Assembly (NCBI GenBank): GCA_050012355.1
Contig: JBEKHI010000084.1
Coordinates: 1-23,726, forward strand
Length of the DNA stretch: 23,726 bases
Source of the DNA: JBEKHI01 sp050012355
GTDB taxonomy: Bacteria > Actinomycetota > Actinomycetes > Streptosporangiales > Streptosporangiaceae
Direction of reading: 5' to 3'
Under the pieces are notes generated by a model. The model made no database searches, was not told where the DNA came from, and saw only the letters and a list, made by a program, of their open reading frames with translations. Made by a program: the position numbers and the translations under genes. The number at the start of each line of letters is the position of its first letter. Position 1 is the stretch's first letter. This document shows positions 7,636 through 13,931 of the stretch, in pieces.

Positions 7636-8043
7636 ATGTCTGGTACGCACACGGAGGTGCCCTCGATGATCTCCGCTCCGCTGCCGGTACCCGTGGTCGC
7701 CGGGGAGTACCAGGAGTGCCCCGTCACCGACGTCATGCGCCTGATCGGCGATAAGTGGACGGTGCTGGTGATCGTCCTGCTGGGCAAGCGGCCCTACCGG
7801 TTCAACGAACTGCATCGTGGTATCCAGGGCATCAGCCAGCGCATGCTGACCCGCACCCTCCGCATCCTGGAACAGGATGGCATCGTGCGCCGGACGGTGT
7901 TCCCGACCGTGCCACCGTCGGTCGAGTACAGCATCACCGAACTCGGCCAGTCGTTCCTCGTGCCGCTGTCAGCCGTCGCCGACTGGGCGGTGGACCACCA
8001 TGCCGAGATCGCCGCTGCCCGATCCATATGCTTGGGGGCATGA
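7636..8043 (+). CDS. HxlR-family winged-helix regulator
   Basis: A 135-residue DNA-binding regulator of the HxlR/YodB family. The core is typical: CPVTDVMRLIGDKWTVLVIVLLGKRPYRFNELHRGIQGISQRMLTRTLRILEQDGIVRRTVFPTVPPSVEYSITELG, giving the recognition helix ISQRMLTRTL and the wing with VEYSIT. Cys28, in ECPV just before the first helix, sits where redox-sensing members such as YodB carry their reactive Cys; only one other Cys (132) is present. It could therefore sense quinones or other electrophiles, which is an inference. A purine-rich stretch (GAAGAAGG) supports the ATG at 7636; a GTG at 7618 would add six residues. It diverges from the SDR gene and overlaps the glyoxalase gene by 4 bases, so it likely regulates both. 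Confidence 0.9.
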   Translation: MSGTHTEVPSMISAPLPVPVVAGEYQECPVTDVMRLIGDKWTVLVIVLLGKRPYRFNELHRGIQGISQRMLTRTLRILEQDGIVRRTVFPTVPPSVEYSITELGQSFLVPLSAVADWAVDHHAEIAAARSICLGA

Positions 8044-8477
8044 CGATCCAGCGGATGGACAACGTCGGCATTGTCGTCGACGACCTCGATGCTGCTATCG
8101 CGTTCTTTGTCGAACTAGGTCTGGAGCTGGAAGGCGAGACGACAGTCGAGGGAGGATGGGTGGACCGCATGGTCGGGCTCGAGGATGTCCGGTGCGACAT
8201 CGCGATGGTGCGGACTCCGGACGGCCACGGCCGGCTTGAGCTGTCGAAATTCCACACGCCGAAGGCGGTCGGCGGTGAGCCAAACGCACCAGCGAATACG
8301 CTGGGCATCCGTCGCGTCATGTTCGCCGTCGACGGCATCGAGGATGTCGTTGCCCGGCTGCGGGCCCATGGGGCCGAACTCGTTGGTGAGGTGACGCAGT
8401 ACGAGGACAGCTACCGGCTTTGCTACGTCCGCGGCCCCGAGGGCATCCTCGTCGCGCTGGCCGAACAGCTCAGCTGA
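8040..8477 (+). CDS. VOC/glyoxalase-superfamily protein
   Basis: A 145-residue single-unit protein of the vicinal oxygen chelate superfamily. It starts with MDNVGIVVDDLDAAIAFFVELGLELEGE, the first beta-alpha-beta-beta module. The second module follows: LGIRRVMFAVDGIEDVVARLRAHGAELVGEV, ending in LCYVRGPEGILVALAEQ. Possible metal ligands are an early acidic or His position, Glu in GRLELSKF, and Glu in GPEGI, but the first His of classical glyoxalase I is missing (it has NVGIVV). It may be a dioxygenase, an isomerase or a small-molecule binding protein. The ATG overlaps the regulator's stop (ATGA), so both are one operon. Together with the SDR it may detoxify reactive carbonyl or quinone compounds sensed by the regulator; that is inferred from context. 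Confidence 0.85.
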   Translation: MTIQRMDNVGIVVDDLDAAIAFFVELGLELEGETTVEGGWVDRMVGLEDVRCDIAMVRTPDGHGRLELSKFHTPKAVGGEPNAPANTLGIRRVMFAVDGIEDVVARLRAHGAELVGEVTQYEDSYRLCYVRGPEGILVALAEQLS

Positions 8478-8522
8478 AGCGTTCGAAGGTTTAGCGTGTT
8501 TCGTCCGCTCGTTCTTCGAAAA

Positions 8523-8857
8523 TGTTCGTAGGAAGTGTTCGTCATAGTGCGATGCCGTTCAGCTAACGCGCCTGCTGTGGTCAGGCGCCTGCCCGTAGTG
8601 CCTGATGCTCTCGGGGGCGCGTCTATGACCCCCATGGATGTCCCATCGCTGGCGCTAGAGCCCCGGCGATGGGACATCCATGGGGTCCGGGGAGAAGGAG
8701 TGTGCCCGATATAGGGTGCTATGCCGGGCGTACGGGTCGATGCCGGTGCTGCCGGGGTCAGTGATCACGACCACCAGCCCCCGCCCTGACCAGCACCGCA
8801 GCCTGACCCCCAAACAAGCTAAACGGCATTGCGTCATCGTGACACTTCCTACGGACA
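8523..8857. repeat. 335-bp element with imperfect 41-42-bp inverted ends
   Basis: The left end 8523-8564 and the right end 8817-8857 are inverted copies of each other. The outer parts TGTTCGTAGGAAGTGT and (reverse) TGTCCGTAGGAAGTGT match at 15 of 16 bases. The inner parts GCGATGCCGTTCAGCT and GCAATGCCGTTTAGCT match at 14 of 16. Between the ends lie the 59-bp palindrome at 8629-8687, a CAGGCGCCTG palindrome (8582-8591), and paired GGTGCTG/CAGCACC segments. No good coding frame is present, and the short ORFs here lack ribosome binding sites. It could be a miniature inverted-repeat element or a structured RNA. No clear target duplication was found. Confidence 0.6.
8629..8687. repeat. 59-bp palindromic repeat, copy 1
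   Basis: It has perfect 20-bp arms (CCCCATGGATGTCCCATCGC, 8630-8649, and its complement 8666-8685) around a loop containing TGGCGCTA. A second copy at 11737-11795 has the same 59-base length and 45 of 59 identical bases. Substitutions in the stem are compensatory at three pairs. It lies about 150 bases after the glyoxalase gene stop, inside the larger 8523-8857 structure. Confidence 0.8.
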
Positions 8858-8968
8858 CTTGACCGATTCATAGCGCGCATACCAGTCAAAAGAGTCATCT
8901 CGCGTCGCGAGGAATGCGACAGCCTCCCTGGGTGCAAAAATGCTTCGCGCTATCCGGAGCCGAGGAAC

Positions 8969-9208
8969 ATGCGCCAGCAAAACGGTCGACAGGTCGGCAT
9001 CGCGACTCTGATAACAGCAAGAAGCGCGGGTGATCCCGCCCTACTCGACGTGGTGACCACACCGGACGCGCTTGAGATCCCGTCTCACGTCACTGTCGCG
9101 GAGGCCCGCGGCTTCGCGCTGTCGGTCGGGAAGATGGTGCTCGGCGGCGGCGTGGGTCAGCTAGCCGAACTAGCGCGGGTCAACGTGCGCAACATCCCGA
9201 AGCCCTGA
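8969..9208 (+). CDS. Small hypothetical protein (79 residues)
   Basis: A 79-residue protein that I do not recognise. It has no signal peptide or membrane helix. The second half (TPDALEIPSHVTVAEARGFALSVGKMVLGGGVGQLAELARV) has the look of a short beta-strand followed by two helices, and the phrase VTVAEARGFALSVGKMVL reads like many small actinobacterial proteins of unknown role. GAGGA directly before the ATG at 8969 serves as ribosome binding site. A strong hairpin follows 23 bases after the stop, which supports a real transcription unit. Upstream is a 490-base non-coding region with inverted repeats. It is convergent with the duplicated peptide genes. Confidence 0.6.
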   Translation: MRQQNGRQVGIATLITARSAGDPALLDVVTTPDALEIPSHVTVAEARGFALSVGKMVLGGGVGQLAELARVNVRNIPKP

Positions 9209-9231
9209 CTCGTGCCAGGGCTCGGTCCGAG

Positions 9232-9271
9232 AGTAACGGGGGGCCGTCGCGGACGACAGCCTCCCGTTACT
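9232..9271. terminator. Bidirectional hairpin between the 79-residue gene and the peptide genes
   Basis: AGTAACGGGGGGC (9232-9244) pairs with GCCTCCCGTTACT (9259-9271) with one mismatch, and GTCG/CGAC pair inside the loop. It sits between convergent genes. The right arm (TCCCGTTACTGG) is repeated at 9487, so it is part of the duplicated unit. Confidence 0.75.
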
Positions 9272-9275
9272 GGGG

Positions 9276-9401
9276 TCAGTCCGAGGTCCGCGGAGCTTCT
9301 TCGCTCGTGGTTTCAGCGAGCTCGTTCTCGGCCTTCAGTAGTTCTATGAGGGTGAATCCCCGAGTACGCTCTTCCCAGCCACGAATCCCCTTGTGCATCA
9401 T
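9276..9401 (-). CDS. Duplicated 41-residue peptide, copy A
   Basis: A small gene absent from usual length cut-offs. Two ATG codons open it (MMHKGIRGWEE), followed by RTRGFTLIELLKAENELAE and an acidic, hydroxyl-rich tail TTSEEAPRTSD. AGAGGTGG lies just upstream of the ATG pair, and an extended -10 (TGTCATAAT) lies about 50 bases upstream. The middle should form an amphipathic helix. RGFTLIELL resembles the type IV prepilin signal, but no hydrophobic helix follows, so a pilin is unlikely. The layout of a conserved leader-like helix plus a short polar tail rich in Thr, Ser and Glu would fit a modified-peptide precursor. No ATP-grasp or other maturase is visible in the window, so this stays a hypothesis. 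Copy B has the same length and 37 of 41 identical residues. Confidence 0.7.
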   Translation of the reverse strand: MMHKGIRGWEERTRGFTLIELLKAENELAETTSEEAPRTSD

Positions 9402-9449
9402 GACCACCTCTTGTTGCATAGCCGATTTTCGTAGGAAATGCGCTATGCC

Positions 9450-9458
9450 ATTATGACA
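9450..9458 (-). promoter_or_regulatory. Extended -10 promoter of peptide copy A
   Basis: TGTCATAAT on the minus strand fits the extended -10 pattern TGN-TATAAT. It is preceded by CGCGGTTAGCG, which is also present before copy B. The conserved position in both duplicated units supports it as the promoter. No convincing -35 is seen, as is common with extended -10 promoters. Confidence 0.5.
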
Positions 9459-9500
9459 CGCTAACCGCGGGTCGCCTCGGAGAGCGTCCCGTTACTGGAG

Positions 9501-9626
9501 TCAGTCCGAGGTCAGCGGAGCTTCTTCGCTCGTGGTTTCAGCCAGCTCGTTCTCGGCCTTGAGTACTTCTATGATGGTGAATCCCCGGGTCCGCTCTTCC
9601 GAGCCACGAATCCCCTTGTGCATCAT
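9501..9626 (-). CDS. Duplicated 41-residue peptide, copy B
   Basis: Paralogue of copy A, also opened by two ATG codons and with the same AGAGGTGG ribosome binding site. It differs at four residues: W9 to S, L18 to I, L21 to V, and R38 to L near the end. Four further changes are silent third-position changes. Two of the four replacements are conservative. An extended -10 (TGTGATAAT) lies about 40 bases upstream. Its start is 77 bases from the divergent methyltransferase gene at 9704, so the two transcription units share one small regulatory region. The function is unknown. Confidence 0.7.
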   Translation of the reverse strand: MMHKGIRGSEERTRGFTIIEVLKAENELAETTSEEAPLTSD

Positions 9627-9664
9627 GACCACCTCTTATTACATAACCGAAAATGCGCTTCCCT

Positions 9665-9673
9665 ATTATCACA
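9665..9673 (-). promoter_or_regulatory. Extended -10 promoter of peptide copy B
   Basis: TGTGATAAT on the minus strand, equivalent to the copy A element, with the same CGCGGTTAGCG just upstream. A TTAGCC 18 bases further upstream could act as a weak -35. Confidence 0.5.
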
Positions 9674-9691
9674 CGCTAACCGCGGGCCGGC

Positions 9692-9697
9692 TAACGT
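9692..9697 (+). promoter_or_regulatory. Candidate -10 of a leaderless promoter for the methyltransferase at 9704
   Basis: TAACGT fits TANNNT and ends exactly 6 bases before the GTG start at 9704, with no Shine-Dalgarno between. This is the standard geometry of a leaderless actinobacterial gene. It lies about 20 bases from the divergent peptide promoter. Confidence 0.45.
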
Positions 9698-9703
9698 CAT
9701 CAT

Positions 9704-10432
9704 GTGAGCGGCCCGAGAACCGGAGATGCCTTCGGGGTGATGCTGCGGGACGCGTTTGCCGTGCGGCATGCCGCGGCGGTGGCCGAGATCGTGGAGCGGG
9801 ACGACGGCTTCATCAGGAGCGGGCCGCCGACCCGGTATTTCGCGGCCCCGGCGCAGTGGGAACCGTTCGAACGTGACGCGCTCGATCTTGCCCGCGGCCG
9901 GGCGCTGGATGTCGGCTGCGGGGCGGGGCGGTTCGCGCTGGCCCTGCAAGAGCGCGACATCGACGTGACCGCGCTCGACATCTCGGCTGGCGCCATTGAG
10001 GTCGCCAGGAAACGCGGCGTCCGCGACGCGGTGTGCACAGAGGTAGCCGCCCATGACGGCGGCTACGACACGTTCCTCTTGATGGGCGAGAACCTGGGGT
10101 TGCTGGAAAGCCGTGAGCGTGCGCCAGCGTTCCTCGCCGGCCTTACCGCGCTGGCCAGACCGGGAGCGCGGATCATCGGTCATGGCGCCGATCCAGGCAG
10201 CGGGAATCTGCTGCACGACGAATACGCGAAACGTAATGGCGAGCGTGGACGGATGCCGGGGCAGATGACCATCCGGGTCCGTCATCGCGACCTAGCCACG
10301 CCATGGTTCGAGTACCTGCTCTGCGCACCAGCGGAGCTATCCGAGCTGGCCAAGGCAACCTCATGGACGTTGACCAGCGTTGATCGTGTGGACCCGGTTA
10401 ACTACCTCGCCGTTCTGACGCTTCGGCCTTAA
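9704..10432 (+). CDS. Class I SAM-dependent methyltransferase
   Basis: A predicted 242-residue methyltransferase. Motif I is DVGCGAGRF (69-77) and the acidic strand is ALDISAGAIEVAR (90-102). A short motif II region follows (YDTFLLMGENLGLLES), then LARPGARIIGHGADPG. The N-terminal 60 residues, with RYFAAPAQWEPFERDALDLA, probably form a substrate lid. The C-terminal part has a His/Arg-rich strand (TIRVRHRDLATPWFEYLL). The target is unknown. The GTG at 9704 is the likely start and the transcript is probably leaderless. It diverges from the peptide genes and overlaps the end of the MFS exporter gene by 35 bases tail to tail. A role in modifying or protecting against the peptide product is possible, but it could equally be independent. 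Confidence 0.85.
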   Translation: MSGPRTGDAFGVMLRDAFAVRHAAAVAEIVERDDGFIRSGPPTRYFAAPAQWEPFERDALDLARGRALDVGCGAGRFALALQERDIDVTALDISAGAIEVARKRGVRDAVCTEVAAHDGGYDTFLLMGENLGLLESRERAPAFLAGLTALARPGARIIGHGADPGSGNLLHDEYAKRNGERGRMPGQMTIRVRHRDLATPWFEYLLCAPAELSELAKATSWTLTSVDRVDPVNYLAVLTLRP

Positions 10433-11633
10433 TGGCGGGAGGCAGCGCGACGAAGGATATCGCGGTGACCACGAGCACGCCAATGCCGGCGATGACGAAC
10501 GTGGTCCTGGGTCCGAACGCGAGAATGCACGGGGTCGCTACCAGGTAAGCGATGATCTGTCCTATGTACGGAGTCGTGTATACGGTCCCGAAGACCGTGC
10601 CCATCTCCTCATCAGCGGTGGATTCCTGCAGCACGGTGTCAATGCCGATATTCTCCATGCCGTTTCCCGCGCCGGCGACGAATTGAGCACCGATCCCGCC
10701 CGCCAGCGCCGGAGACAGGCCAGTGGCGATCGTGGCGGCGCCGAACACGCCCGCACCGCCGAGAAAAAGCGTCCGGCCGGACAGCGACCGCGACATGGCG
10801 GACAGCAGCAGTGGCAGTCCGGCCATGCCGATGCTCAGCGCCGTCACCATCCAGCTGTACACGCTAGCGCTCGCGTGGAAGCCATTGCGCACGAGGAAGA
10901 TCATCGGCGCGTTGTCCAGCGAGGCGAATCCCACCCCAGGCAGCAGCACGATCGCGACCGTGCGGGCCACCGGATTGCGCCACGCGATCGCGAACCCGGC
11001 TCGAGCCACGCCGAACATGGTGACCGGCGCTCCCGCGGCACGGGTCCCGCTGCCCGTGCGCAGCCCGGGAATGCGCATCGTCAGGATGGCCGACACCACG
11101 AACGTCGCCGCGTTGACGAGCAACGCCACCCCCGGCCCGCCGAAGGCGAGCAGCAGGCCGGCGACCGCCGGGCCAGCGGCGAGCGCCGTGTTCGCCCCGA
11201 TCGCGAGCAGCGTGTTCGCCCTGGCTAGGTTTTCCCTGCCCACCAGTGCCGGAATGTTGCTTCGCCCGGCTGGGAAATACAGCGTCGCGAACAGGCTCGC
11301 GACCAGGACGATGATGATCACGCCGGGCCACCAGCGCACCCAGGCCAGCACGCCGAAGAGTACAGCCTGAGCCAGATCGCACCCGACCATCAGCCGCTTA
11401 CTATCGGCGCGATCGGCCAGCACGCCCGCGAGCGGCCCGATCAGCCGGGGGATGATGAAGGCGAGCAGCAGCACGCTGACGCCCGCCGCACCACCACGCA
11501 ACTCGTAGACCAGTACCGTCAGGGCGACCCTGGCAAGCTGGTTCCCCGCGATCGACGTCGTGCGGCCGCTCCAGTACAGCAGGAATCCCCGGTTCGTGGT
11601 GAGCAGGTTCCTTTTCTCGCCACCCCGCCGCAT
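10398..11633 (-). CDS. MFS transporter, EntS/MFS_3-like exporter
   Basis: A 411-residue major facilitator with about 12 membrane helices. The cytoplasmic loop between helices 2 and 3 carries LAGVLADRADSKRLMVGCDLAQ, the MFS motif A variant of the EntS-like (MFS_3) group. The N-terminal NRGFLLYWSGRTTSIAGNQLARVALTVLVYEL is typical of that group too. RSNIPALVGRENLARANTLLA is a further conserved segment. Members often export siderophores, antibiotics or other secondary products. The substrate is unknown. The start at 11633 has AGAGGA about a dozen bases upstream. The gene follows the DinB-like gene on the same strand, with a 197-base gap that contains the second 59-bp palindrome. It is convergent with and overlaps the methyltransferase gene by 35 bases. 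Confidence 0.88.
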   Translation of the reverse strand: MRRGGEKRNLLTTNRGFLLYWSGRTTSIAGNQLARVALTVLVYELRGGAAGVSVLLLAFIIPRLIGPLAGVLADRADSKRLMVGCDLAQAVLFGVLAWVRWWPGVIIIVLVASLFATLYFPAGRSNIPALVGRENLARANTLLAIGANTALAAGPAVAGLLLAFGGPGVALLVNAATFVVSAILTMRIPGLRTGSGTRAAGAPVTMFGVARAGFAIAWRNPVARTVAIVLLPGVGFASLDNAPMIFLVRNGFHASASVYSWMVTALSIGMAGLPLLLSAMSRSLSGRTLFLGGAGVFGAATIATGLSPALAGGIGAQFVAGAGNGMENIGIDTVLQESTADEEMGTVFGTVYTTPYIGQIIAYLVATPCILAFGPRTTFVIAGIGVLVVTAISFVALPPAIKAEASERRGS

Positions 11634-11736
11634 ACGGCCACCGTCCTCTCGGCACGGCCATCCTCGCTTAGATCAAGCGTGCACCAAGGGAGCGCCCGGG
11701 GCAGACGTCGCTGACCGGTTCACTTCAAAAGATATG

Positions 11737-11795
11737 CCCCCATCGATGGCCCATCGATGGCGCTATTCGGCTATCGATGGCCCATCGATGGGGTC
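11737..11795. repeat. 59-bp palindromic repeat, copy 2
   Basis: The arms CCCCATCGATGGCCCATCGA (left, from 11738) and their near-complement (to 11793) enclose a loop with GGCGCTATTCGGC. It shares its length, the CCCCCAT start, the TGGCGCTA loop edge and the ATGGGGTC end with copy 1 at 8629-8687. It lies 35 bases after the end of the DinB-like gene and about 100 bases before the exporter start, both on the minus strand, so it could act as a terminator or attenuator between them. Confidence 0.8.
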
Positions 11796-11830
11796 GCCGG
11801 GGACTCGTGAGCGGAGAACATCGGCTCCGG

Positions 11831-12403
11831 TTACTGGCCTATGCGTCCGTCGATCCGCTCGCGCAACAGGTCGGCGTGGCCCATGTGGCGGGCGTACTCC
11901 TCGATCATTCCGACCAGCACCTCACGCAGCGACATCGACCCGCCGCCGCTGCCATGCTGATTCAGCGGATCATCGGCGGTGACGTCGAGACTGGGTGCCT
12001 CGTCCACAAACCGCGTCGCGAAGTCAACCTCCGCATGCCATGCGTCCCACGCCTCCGCGACCACCAGGGGGTCGGGAACCGCACCATCGAAATCACCGTC
12101 ACCGGAGCCGAACAGCCGGGGCACGTCGTGGCCCGCCAGCATCACCCGGAACGTCGCACGCTCCATCTCGGCCAGGTGCCGCACCAGCCCCAGCAGCGAC
12201 ATCGTCGACGGCTCGACCGGACGTCGTGCCATAGCCTCCGCGCCAAGACCTGAACATTTGATCTCCAAGGTGAGGCGTTGACGGCGCAGGGATCCGGCTA
12301 GCGTGACACGCTCGTCGCCCAGCCGTGGGCCGTGCTCGCGCGGGTCGTCGTCAGACGGCTTGCCGTCCGCGGTGAACATGTCGGCTCGCCGGGTCGTGGC
12401 CAT
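11831..12403 (-). CDS. DinB/DUF664-family protein
   Basis: A protein of about 190 residues with the four-helix DinB fold of the DUF664 group, a mostly actinobacterial family related to thiol-dependent enzymes such as mycothiol transferases. Recognisable parts: RVTLAGSLRRQRLTLEIKCSGLGAEAMARRPVEPSTMSLLGLVRHLAEMERATF, where His of VRHLAEME is the first metal ligand, and later MIEEYARHMGHADLLRERIDG, which supplies two more His. The metal triad is therefore intact. The substrate is unknown. The ATG at 12403 is used; an ATG at 12415 would add four residues, and neither has a clear ribosome binding site, so the start is uncertain. Between this gene and the exporter lies the second palindrome. Confidence 0.85.
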   Translation of the reverse strand: MATTRRADMFTADGKPSDDDPREHGPRLGDERVTLAGSLRRQRLTLEIKCSGLGAEAMARRPVEPSTMSLLGLVRHLAEMERATFRVMLAGHDVPRLFGSGDGDFDGAVPDPLVVAEAWDAWHAEVDFATRFVDEAPSLDVTADDPLNQHGSGGGSMSLREVLVGMIEEYARHMGHADLLRERIDGRIGQ

Positions 12404-12458
12404 GGCCGCAATCATCGACGATAGGCATGGCGTCCGGCAATCGATTAACAGCCCGGGC

Positions 12459-13622
12459 CTACGCCGAGGGGACGACGCCGAAGCCGTCGCTTTGAGCCCA
12501 GGTGGCTCCGTTGTCGGTGCTGGTGTAGGCGACCGCGAGCCCTTCCTGGTCCCGGCCGGTCATGACGAAGCGGCCAGTGCCGCCGGAGCCTGCCGTGATC
12601 TGCTGGGGCGTGAACCCGGCGGGGCTGCTGATCGTCGTGGCGAAATGCCAGTTGATGGCGTCATCGGAGGTGTAGACAACGGCGTCGGGGGTGCCGCCGG
12701 GGGTCACGCCCGGTCGCACCGCGATGAAATGACCCGCGTCGCCCGCCAGTCCGGCGAACGACCAGTCTCCGCCGTTGGTCTGCGGTACCACCACCGTGCG
12801 CCAGGAGGCGCCGTCGTCCAGGCTGCGCCATACATACGCACAGGTCTTGCCGTCCTCAGTCGCGGATCCGACGATGAGGGTCACGCTCCAGTCGGTGCCC
12901 GCGCCCGTCATCGCGAAGACTCGTTCACCGGGGTCGTCCACGAGACCGAACTGGGCCGCCGTGAACCGGTGCCAGGTCAGCCCGTTCGGGCTTGTCCACA
13001 CCAGACCGGTACCCGTTTGGGTGCTGGTCCCGGTCGCGAGGTAGCCCCAGCTGTCTTTCGTCACGCCGGTGATCGTCTCCCCAGGGGCCGCGAGCCCGCG
13101 GGCCGAGATCAGCGTCCAGGTCGTGCCGTTGGAGCTGACCCAGATGGCATGCGGGCCGAGTCCTACCCAGCCGCCGGGGCCGCTGGCCACCAGCGTTGCC
13201 TGATGGCCGGCGACCGGACCGGCCTGACTGCGGACGACCGCCGGAGTCCAGGTGAGACCCCCGTCGGCCGAGACGCGGAAGGACGGGGTCACGGAGTCCT
13301 GCAAGCCCACCGCCACGACGGTCTCGCCGGAGGCGGCGACCGTGCTGAACATGCCGCGTTTGGACACGTGGCCGCGTGGATCCGCCGCGGCGTCGGCACC
13401 ATTCACGTGTGCGCGCACCAGGAAGTCCGCCGTCTCGCCCACCGCCACGGCCACGGTGGCCGCCAAGATCAGCGGAGTGACAACCCCGAGCATGAGCCGC
13501 CGCGACCGCGCGTCCGTCGCGCGCGATCGTTGCGCCTCCCGCGGCTCCGGCCTGGTACCGGCCGGGTGTCTCTGCTGCCCTGGGGGCGCGACGCCATACC
13601 TGTGCCTGCCCGTGTCGCCCAT
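12459..13622 (-). CDS. Membrane-anchored Asp-box beta-propeller protein
   Basis: A 387-residue protein with an N-terminal cytoplasmic tail (1-42, basic), one signal-anchor helix (about 43-61), and a large extracytoplasmic domain. The domain holds six Asp-box type repeats: SADGGLTW (118), SSNGTTW (163), SPNGLTW (211), SLDDGASW (267), SDDAINW (319) and STDNGATW (368). Such repeats mark six- or seven-bladed propellers of the sialidase/BNR type. No sialidase active-site Arg triad could be assigned, so a binding or scaffold role is likelier than enzyme activity. GGAGG lies just upstream of the ATG at 13622. A 7-bp palindrome is 28 bases upstream. It diverges from the sigma factor gene, with 309 bases between, and could be under its control. 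Confidence 0.85.
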   Translation of the reverse strand: MGDTGRHRYGVAPPGQQRHPAGTRPEPREAQRSRATDARSRRLMLGVVTPLILAATVAVAVGETADFLVRAHVNGADAAADPRGHVSKRGMFSTVAASGETVVAVGLQDSVTPSFRVSADGGLTWTPAVVRSQAGPVAGHQATLVASGPGGWVGLGPHAIWVSSNGTTWTLISARGLAAPGETITGVTKDSWGYLATGTSTQTGTGLVWTSPNGLTWHRFTAAQFGLVDDPGERVFAMTGAGTDWSVTLIVGSATEDGKTCAYVWRSLDDGASWRTVVVPQTNGGDWSFAGLAGDAGHFIAVRPGVTPGGTPDAVVYTSDDAINWHFATTISSPAGFTPQQITAGSGGTGRFVMTGRDQEGLAVAYTSTDNGATWAQSDGFGVVPSA

Positions 13623-13931
13623 GGCAGCCTCCAGCCTGTCCGCATATACCGCTTACGCCCGGTAAGCGAGTAATGACCCAACTGTGTTTACAAATCGTGG
13701 TCGATCAGTCGCTCTGTGTCAAGACCTCAAGGCTTACCTGCTGGAACAAAGATCTTTCCCGCGCGGGTTGCCCCAGTGGGCGGGCTGGTGGGGCGGATGA
13801 GTCACCACGCGTCGTTATGGCTAAAAGAAAGGCTGGGAAGCGGGTGCGGGCGGCGTTTTGCTGGGTTCTGAACACTTTGGTGGTGAGTTGGCAATCTCAG
13901 GGTGGAGGGCGGAACGGAGACTAGGAGGGAC
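13623..13931. other. 309-base intergenic region between beta-propeller and sigma factor genes
   Basis: No convincing gene. A frame opening at 13673 lacks a ribosome binding site and conserved features. CGCTTAC/GTAAGCG (13650-13656 and 13662-13668) is an inverted repeat that could be an operator or stem for the propeller gene. CCCGCGCGGG near 13758 is a second palindrome. The region should hold both divergent promoters, but no clear -35/-10 pair was found. Confidence 0.5.

Larger units (their letters stand above)
9262..9686. repeat. Tandem duplication of a roughly 225-bp unit carrying a peptide gene
   Basis: Unit A (9262-9471) and unit B (9487-9686) both run from TCCCGTTACTGG to CACGCTAACCGCGGG. 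Each contains, on the minus strand, a promoter, a ribosome binding site and a 41-codon gene. The coding part differs by 8 substitutions with no indel. The upstream leader has an indel of about 11 bases (TTTTCGTAGGA is present only in unit A). This contrast suggests that the reading frame is under selection. Confidence 0.9.

Noticed and set aside
8655..8862. Opposed short frames of 60 and 67 codons
   Set aside because: They lie within the inverted-repeat element, overlap each other antisense, and lack ribosome binding sites.
9276..9626. The peptides as type IV pilin-like proteins, from the motif RGFTLIELL
   Set aside because: The motif matches the prepilin cleavage site, but it is followed by charged residues (KAENELAE), not the 20-residue hydrophobic helix, and no pilus genes are near.
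13673..13924. An 83-codon frame before the sigma factor
   Set aside because: No ribosome binding site, no family resemblance, codon bias poorer than its neighbours, and it would end at the sigma factor's own ribosome binding site.
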